A stretch of DNA of 64,000 nucleotides, taken from Micromonospora echinaurantiaca. GTDB lineage: Bacteria; Actinomycetota; Actinomycetes; Mycobacteriales; Micromonosporaceae. Below the pieces are notes generated by a model. The model saw nothing but the letters and a program-made list of their open reading frames with translations. It did not search any database and was not told where the DNA came from. The translations under genes were made by a program, and so were the position numbers. This document shows, piece by piece, positions 59,070 to 64,000 of the stretch. How positions within the stretch are numbered: the first letter of the stretch is position 1; each line of letters starts with the position of its first letter. The stretch is taken from NCBI RefSeq assembly GCF_900090235.1, contig NZ_LT607750.1, positions 6,653,501 to 6,717,500 on the forward strand, given 5' to 3'.

Positions 59070-59109
59070 CGTGAACGAGCGGGGTCGTGGGCGGCGCGGG
59101 CGGCGGGGG

Positions 59110-59739
59110 TCAGGTGCCGGCGGAGCGCTCGGCGAGGCCGGGGTAGCGGAGCACGTAGCCGTTGGCGTCCAGCTCCAGGTCGGCGGTGAAGGTGTCGCTG
59201 GCGAAGCGGACCCGGCCCGGGCCGAGCGCGGTGTAGACCTGCTCGGCCGGGACCACCTGCAGGCCCGGCACCAGCACCCAGGCGACGGTGATCCGCCGCG
59301 CCGTGTCCGGCGGCGCGTCGGTCAGCCCGAGCCGGCGTACCGGCAGGATGTTGAAGAGCGCCGAGCCGCCGAGGTCGATGTCGAGCGCGTCGGCCAGCCG
59401 GTCCGGATCGTCGGTGCCGGGCAGCCCGGCCGGCGGGTGGCCGGCGGCGGTCAGCGCGCCGTCCAGGTCACCCTGCTCGGCGGTGGTCACCCGCCACCGG
59501 TCGGCCGCCCGTTCCAGGCGTACGCTGCGCAGCCAGCCCGCCCCCTCGACCTCGATCTCGAGCCGGGTGCTCGCCCACCCCTCGTCGGTGGCCAGCTGGT
59601 AGCGGCAGGTGTAGGGGATCGGGTCGACGGCCAGCTGGGTGCCCCGCGCGGTCAGCCCCCGGGTGTCGTCGAACCGGGCGTGCTCGGCGCCGGCGGTGTC
59701 CGTCCGGGTCCAGAAGAGCGACTTCGGCATGGTCGGCAT
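59110..59739 (-). CDS. Putative glycolipid-binding family protein
   Basis: A 209-residue soluble beta-rich protein. PKSLFWTRTDTAGAEHARFD at the start and YTCRYQLATDEGWASTRLEI near 43 match the putative glycolipid-binding (DUF1089-like) family. ALFNILPVRRLGL near 130 and VRFASDTFTADLELDANGYV near 178 are also conserved. ATG 59739 or 59730 are both possible. The long open frame upstream (to 60309) is the antisense of the helicase tail. Function is not established; the name comes from family naming only. Confidence 0.75.
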   Translation of the reverse strand: MPTMPKSLFWTRTDTAGAEHARFDDTRGLTARGTQLAVDPIPYTCRYQLATDEGWASTRLEIEVEGAGWLRSVRLERAADRWRVTTAEQGDLDGALTAAGHPPAGLPGTDDPDRLADALDIDLGGSALFNILPVRRLGLTDAPPDTARRITVAWVLVPGLQVVPAEQVYTALGPGRVRFASDTFTADLELDANGYVLRYPGLAERSAGT

Positions 59740-59780
59740 GAGCCGGACGTTACGCGACCCGGCCCAGGTCGGCAGGGCAT

Positions 59781-59823
59781 GCGGAAACGCCGCCCGAAGC
59801 TTCGGCTCCGGGCGGCGTTTCCG
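59781..59823. terminator. Hairpin terminator of the helicase gene
   Basis: CGGAAACGCCGCCCG (59782-59796) pairs perfectly with CGGGCGGCGTTTCCG (59809-59823) across a 12-base loop, 14 bases beyond the helicase stop. No T-run follows on the minus strand, as is common in this GC class. Confidence 0.65.
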
Positions 59824-59836
59824 TTGCGTCGTACGG

Positions 59837-61768
59837 TCAGTGGGTACGCGCCGGCGGCCGGCCACCGTGGCCGCGCCGGTCGTCCCGCGGCCGGTCGTCC
59901 CGGCCCCGGCCCTCCGGCCGGAAGCCGCCCCGGTCGCCGTAGCGCCGCTCACCCTGCGACCGCTCACCGTGCCCCCGGCCGTCGGCCGGCCGGTCGCCGT
60001 AGCGGCGCTCGCCGTGCGGGCGGTCGGTGAACCGGCGCTCGCCCCGGTCGTCGAAGCCGCGGGCGCCGTAGCCGCGGCCGTCGGCCGGTCGGTCGCCGAA
60101 GCGGCGCTCGGCCCGCTCACCGTGGCCGTCGTTGAACCGCCGCTCGCCCTGCGGTCGGTCGCCGAAGCGGCGCTCGCCCCGGTCGTCGAAGCCGCGGGCG
60201 CCGTAGCCGCGGCCGTCGGCCGGTCGGTCGCCGTGGCGCCGACCGTCGCGCTCGCCGTAGCTCCGGCCGTCGGCCGGTCGGTCGCCGAAGCGGCGCTCGG
60301 CCCGCTCACCGTGGCCGTTGAACCGGCGCTCGGCCTGCGGCCGGTCGCCGTAGCGGCGCTCCGGCCGGCCGTCGCGGTCGGCGAAGCGGCGCGGGCCGCC
60401 GGGCCGGTCGCCGTGCCGGCGCGGCTGTTCGGGCTCGTCGCGCACCGGTACGCCGCTCGGCTCGCGGGCGCCGGTCAGCTCGGCGAGCGCCGGGTCGCCG
60501 GCCCGCACCCGGGTCTGCGCCGGCTCCACGCCGGCCTTCTCCAGCATGGCGAGGGTGGTCCGGCGCTGCTTGGGCAGGACCAGGGTGGCCACCGCGCCCG
60601 ACTCGCCGGCCCGCGCGGTGCGCCCGGCCCGGTGCAGGTAGTCCTTCGGGTCCTTCGGCGGGTCGACGTGCAGCACCAGCGACACCCCGTCCACGTGGAT
60701 GCCGCGGGCCGCCACGTCCGTGGCGACCAGCACGTTCATCCGGCCCTCGCGGAACTCGGCCAGGGTGCGGGTGCGCATCCGCTGGGTCTTGCCGCCGTGC
60801 AGCCCGCCGGCCCGTACGCCCACCGCGGCCAACTGCTCGACCAGCCGGTCCACGCCGAGCTGGGTGCGGGCGAAGACCATGGTCCGGCCCTCCCGGGCCG
60901 CGATCGACGCCGCCACCGGGAACTTGTCGTGCGGCGGGATCAGCAGCAGGTGGTGGTCCATGGTGGAGACGGCGGCGGTCGGCGGTGCGGTGGAGTGCGT
61001 GACCGGGTCGGTCATGAACCGCTTGACCAGCGCGTCCACGTCACCGTCCAGAGTGGCCGAGAAGAGCAGCCGCTGCGCGCCGGCCGGGGTCTTGGCCAGC
61101 AGCTCGGTGACCTCCGGCAGGAAGCCCATGTCGGCCATCTGGTCGGCCTCGTCGAGCACGGTGACCTCGACGTCGTCGAGGCGGCAGACGCCCCGCTCGA
61201 TCAGGTCGCCGAGCCGCCCCGGTGTGGCCACGACGATCTCCACGCCGCGCCGCAGGGCGTCGATCTGCCGGTCGTACGGCACGCCGCCGACGGCGGTCTT
61301 GAGGAACACCCCGACCGCCTTGCCGAGCGGCAGCAGCGCGTCGTTGACCTGCATGGCCAGTTCCCGGGTCGGCACCAGGACCAGGGCCCGCGGGTGCAGC
61401 GGCCGGGCCCGTTCCCCGGCGGCGACCCGGGCGAGCACCGGCAGGCCGAAGGCGAGGGTCTTGCCGGAGCCGGTCTGGCCCCGGCCGAGGACGTCCCGGC
61501 CGGCCAGCGCGTCCGGCACGGTGGCGCGCTGGATCTCGAACGGGGCGGTGATGCCCTGCCGGGCGAGCGCGCGGACCAGCGGCTGGGCTAGCCCCAGCGC
61601 GGCGAAGTCGGAGGCCGGCGGAGCGTCGGCCGGCTCGGCGGCGGTCACCGGGGCGGTCACCGCGTCGGTCGGCTCGGCTGCGGTCACCGCGGCGGCCGGT
61701 TCGGTGGGATCTCCGGTGAGGGCGTTGAAGGCGGACGGAAACGTGCTGGGATCAGCAAAGGTGGTCAA
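59837..61768 (-). CDS. DEAD/DEAH-box RNA helicase with Arg/Gly-rich tail
   Basis: A 643-residue helicase. The core (about 50-420) has the Q-motif region GITAPFEIQRATVPDALAG, motif I GQTGSGKT, Ia PTRELAMQV, Ib TPGRLGDLI, II DEAD (VLDEADQMADMG), III FSATL, V VATDVAARGIHVDG and VI HRAGRTARAG. Residues ~455-643 are a disordered RNA-binding tail with repeated RRFGDRPADGRGYG and ARGFDDRGE units. Start TTG 61768 (MTTFADPSTFPSAFNAL) with AAAGG six bases upstream fits the family better than the upstream ATG at 61888. It probably remodels RNA in ribosome assembly or cold adaptation; a 5' leader of unknown role may exist. Confidence 0.92.
   Translation of the reverse strand: MTTFADPSTFPSAFNALTGDPTEPAAAVTAAEPTDAVTAPVTAAEPADAPPASDFAALGLAQPLVRALARQGITAPFEIQRATVPDALAGRDVLGRGQTGSGKTLAFGLPVLARVAAGERARPLHPRALVLVPTRELAMQVNDALLPLGKAVGVFLKTAVGGVPYDRQIDALRRGVEIVVATPGRLGDLIERGVCRLDDVEVTVLDEADQMADMGFLPEVTELLAKTPAGAQRLLFSATLDGDVDALVKRFMTDPVTHSTAPPTAAVSTMDHHLLLIPPHDKFPVAASIAAREGRTMVFARTQLGVDRLVEQLAAVGVRAGGLHGGKTQRMRTRTLAEFREGRMNVLVATDVAARGIHVDGVSLVLHVDPPKDPKDYLHRAGRTARAGESGAVATLVLPKQRRTTLAMLEKAGVEPAQTRVRAGDPALAELTGAREPSGVPVRDEPEQPRRHGDRPGGPRRFADRDGRPERRYGDRPQAERRFNGHGERAERRFGDRPADGRSYGERDGRRHGDRPADGRGYGARGFDDRGERRFGDRPQGERRFNDGHGERAERRFGDRPADGRGYGARGFDDRGERRFTDRPHGERRYGDRPADGRGHGERSQGERRYGDRGGFRPEGRGRDDRPRDDRRGHGGRPPARTH
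59900..60400 (-). repeat. Imperfect repeats encoding the helicase Arg/Gly tail
   Basis: A block reading GCCCCGGTCGTCGAAGCCGC at 60041 recurs at 60176, 135 bases (45 residues) later, and shorter CGGTCGGTCGCC-type units recur throughout. The repeats are in frame, giving modular copies of RRFGDRPADGRGYG. Confidence 0.75.
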
Positions 61769-61967
61769 GAAATGCCTTTCGAGCGGGGCGCATCTTCGCG
61801 ATGGCCGGTCGCGGCTCACCGCCGCCGAATCGCTCGCAAGATCGCCCATGGGCGCGCAGGACGCGCGCCGGGTCAGTGATCTCCACAAGTGTACGGCGGA
61901 GCGACCGGCCCGCCAGGGTGACGCGGAGCCGTAGTGGGCGGGCTCACCATCGCCCCGGCAGCGGGGG

Positions 61968-63893
61968 TCAGTTGGTCAGGATGCCGCCCACCAGCCCGTC
62001 CATGACGTCGTTGGCGAGCAGCACGACCAGCACGCTGATCGCCACGAGCAGGCCCAGCGAGGCCGCCAGGACGATCACCACCCGGGTGTTGCTGGACCGT
62101 TCGGCAGCCGGCGAGTCGGCCCAGCCCTGGGCCAGGATGTGCCCGGTCAGCGAGCCGGAGTTCTCCAGCGGGTTGCCGGCGGGGAAGGAGACAGTGGTGA
62201 ATCCCGGCCCGTCGGTGCCGGCGCCGTAGACCGTGCTGGCCAGGTCCGGCCCGCCGTCGTACCGGCCGGGCTGCCCGGGGGCGCTGACCGGGCTGGTGGC
62301 CGACCAGCCGGCGGCACCGGCGGGCGTCGCCGGCTCCGGCCCGCTGGCCCGGTCGTTCCGCCGGTCGGCGGGGGCGGCCGGCGGCGGCCAGGCCGGCAGC
62401 GCCGGCGCGGGCACCACGGGCGGTACCGGCGCCACGGCGGGCGGCCCGGGAACCGACGGCGGGGCCGGTGATCCGGCGGCCGGTGGTGCGGACACCGGCG
62501 GCGGCGTGGCGGGCCGGCCGTAGGGCGGCGCGACGGTGACCGGCGCGGCGGCCGGCGGTGCGGGCGGATCCGGCATCGGTACCGGTGGTGCGGAGGTGGG
62601 CGCGCCGCCGGCCGGCGCCGCGGAGCCGGGTGACGTCGGGACTCGCGCGGCACCCCGCGGGGCCGGTCCGGCGACCGGGGCGCTCGCCCGGGCGGTGAAG
62701 ACCGGCGACTGCCCCGGTGCGGCGGCGGTGGCCGGCGGTGGGGGGAACGGCGGGGCCGGCATCGGACCGGGTGGCGGCGGAGGCGGCGGCACCGGCGGGC
62801 CAGGCGGCGGGGCCGGCGGCCCGGGCGGTGGCAGGGGACCGGGCGGGGTCGGTCCCGGCTTCGGCGGCACCGGGCCGGGCGGATAGGGCCCGGGGGTCGG
62901 CGGCGTCGGGTGCGGCACGGGTGGGGCCGGTGCGGGCGGGGTCGGCCCGGGCACCGGCGGCACGGGCGCGGGTGCCGGTTCCGGCTCGGGGGTGGGCGGC
63001 TTCGGGGGCTGGGCCGGCTCCGGCGGCTGGGCGGGCTCCGGCGGTTCCGGGTTGACCGGCGCGGCCTGGTAGACCTTCGCCGTGCCGGCGCGGGCACCGG
63101 CTGGCAGGTCCGCCTCGCCGGCCGCGACCCGGCTGGCTCCGGGTACGGCCGCGCTGGCCCGGGCCGGGGCGCCGGCGCGCTGGCCCGGCACGGCGGGCGT
63201 GCCCGGGTTGACCGACGCGGTGGCCCGGTAGGTGCCGGCGGCCCCCACGCCGCTGGGCGACGGGCCGGCCCCCGGCGGGGCGACGGCGCCGGCGACGCTC
63301 ACCCGCGCGCTCGCCCGGGCGACACCGCCCGCCACCGCCCCGGCACCGACCCGATCGGCCTGGTCCGGCGCGTCCTCAGCCGGCTCGGTCCCGTCCACGG
63401 CCCCCGGCTCGGCGTCTTGAAGTGCGGTCGGCGCAACCACTGCGGGGGCCGGGTCGGCCTTGGCAGCGGTCGGCGCGGCTTCCTCGGAGGTGGCCCGCTC
63501 CGCCATGTCGGTGACGGCCGGCTCGGCCGCGGTCGGCGCAACCTGTGCGGGGGGCGGGTCGGCCTTGCTGACGGTCGGCGCGACCGCCCCGTCCACGGCC
63601 GCCGGCTCGGCGTCGTCGACCGCGGCCGGGTCGGCCTCCTCGACGTCGGCGGGGTCGACCTGGCCGGTGGTCGGGGCGCCCTCGGTGGCCTGCTCGGCGC
63701 CGGCCGGCCGCTCGTCGGGCTCACGCTGGACGGGTATCCCGTCGTCGGTACCGGTCGGGTCGTTCCCGGTCGTTGCGGCGGCGGCCTGGTCGGTGGCGGG
63801 CGGCCCGGCCGACTTCCGCGCCGTCGTCTCGGCCCGCTCGGCCGGGGCCGGGGCGTCGTCGACCGGCTCCGCCGGAACCTGCTGATCGGCCAT
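61968..63893 (-). CDS. Large proline/alanine-rich protein with C-terminal membrane span
   Basis: A 641-residue low-complexity protein. Residues 1-200 are acidic and rich in Ala, Asp, Glu, Pro and Thr (repeats like ADPAAVDDAEPAAVDGA). Residues ~280-560 are dominated by PPxPxP tracts such as PEPAPAPVPPVPGP. One membrane span (VVIVLAASLGLLVAISVLVVLL) lies near residue 610, with a short DVMDGLVGGILTN end. There is no signal peptide or catalytic motif, so it is likely tail-anchored with a long cytoplasmic disordered region. ATG 63893 follows a GGAGGGCGGG site. Its role is unknown; a scaffold or envelope-spacing protein is speculation. Confidence 0.7.
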   Translation of the reverse strand: MADQQVPAEPVDDAPAPAERAETTARKSAGPPATDQAAAATTGNDPTGTDDGIPVQREPDERPAGAEQATEGAPTTGQVDPADVEEADPAAVDDAEPAAVDGAVAPTVSKADPPPAQVAPTAAEPAVTDMAERATSEEAAPTAAKADPAPAVVAPTALQDAEPGAVDGTEPAEDAPDQADRVGAGAVAGGVARASARVSVAGAVAPPGAGPSPSGVGAAGTYRATASVNPGTPAVPGQRAGAPARASAAVPGASRVAAGEADLPAGARAGTAKVYQAAPVNPEPPEPAQPPEPAQPPKPPTPEPEPAPAPVPPVPGPTPPAPAPPVPHPTPPTPGPYPPGPVPPKPGPTPPGPLPPPGPPAPPPGPPVPPPPPPPGPMPAPPFPPPPATAAAPGQSPVFTARASAPVAGPAPRGAARVPTSPGSAAPAGGAPTSAPPVPMPDPPAPPAAAPVTVAPPYGRPATPPPVSAPPAAGSPAPPSVPGPPAVAPVPPVVPAPALPAWPPPAAPADRRNDRASGPEPATPAGAAGWSATSPVSAPGQPGRYDGGPDLASTVYGAGTDGPGFTTVSFPAGNPLENSGSLTGHILAQGWADSPAAERSSNTRVVIVLAASLGLLVAISVLVVLLANDVMDGLVGGILTN

Positions 63894-64000
63894 GTGCCCG
63901 CCCTCCGCGCCACGCTCGCGCCCGGATCCGCGGCGAGGGGTCCGGGCGTGCCTGAGTGTCACCGTGCCACATTCCGCCCCGACCGCACAGCCGGAGTCCG
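63894..64000. other. Upstream region at the right edge
   Basis: The last 107 bases lie upstream of the proline-rich protein gene. I see no complete ORF of coding character or clear promoter in them. Confidence 0.4.

Noticed and set aside
59740..60309. N-terminal extension of the glycolipid-binding-like gene
   Set aside because: The extension is an Ala/Thr/Arg repeat that is the antisense of the helicase tail.

Overview
The window is high-GC actinomycete chromosome. Mycothiol-type DinB enzymes, BldC, stressosome and SpoIIE-type regulators, a System II cytochrome c maturation cluster and the UbiD/UbiA/UbiX genes of late menaquinone synthesis all point to Actinobacteria. Gene order and the intergenic repeats suggest Micromonosporaceae; that family assignment is inference. 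One tRNA gene (Lys, TTT) is present. I see no rRNA, CRISPR array or intact insertion sequence.

Layout. 1-5.97 kb: accessory-looking genes (exonuclease-fold membrane protein, RidA, an ArsR regulator divergent from an MFS exporter, a mycothiol-dependent enzyme). They end at a broken tyrosine-recombinase tail beside tRNA-Lys, which suggests an old integrated element. 6.2-18.6 kb: mixed metabolic and regulatory genes, namely an epimerase, a beta-helix lipoprotein, a ZIP transporter, an Eis-like acetyltransferase, a PP2C phosphatase, a short LuxR ATPase, an XRE-cupin/BenE pair, MscL and a GntR/MFS pair. 18.6-24.7 kb: a tightly overlapping stressosome operon (RsbR, RsbS, RsbT, RsbX-like, histidine kinase, receiver-PP2C) with a STAS antagonist alongside. 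24.8-36 kb: AraC and PadR regulators, an ABC exporter, a deacetylase-glycosyltransferase, an oligopeptidase and an FAD oxidoreductase. 36.1-43.9 kb: a second partner-switching locus, made of an ATPase-GAF-PP2C protein, a 1455-residue multi-HAMP hybrid kinase, a lone receiver and another STAS protein. 44.1-50.2 kb: hemL, a phosphatase, then resA-ccdA-resB-ccsB. 50.2-58.9 kb: MarR/AhpD pair, hydrolase, mqnL-mqnP-ubiX, bldC, Lrp, SDR and a cysteine desulfhydrase-like enzyme. 59.1-63.9 kb: a glycolipid-binding-like protein, a DEAD-box helicase with an Arg/Gly tail and a proline-rich membrane protein.

The two signalling loci supply most parts of a partner-switching network: three free STAS or RsbS antagonists, RsbR, RsbT, three SpoIIE-type phosphatases and two kinases. 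No sigma factor lies in the window. The hemL-resA-ccdA-resB-ccsB and mqnL-mqnP-ubiX blocks serve respiration (heme, cytochrome c, menaquinone).

The least expected signals are non-coding. Two unrelated families of long inverted repeats each occur twice, and every copy sits between convergent genes. Two nearly identical LexA-type boxes lie at the -10 regions of unrelated genes. Several regulators have perfect operator palindromes on apparently leaderless promoters.
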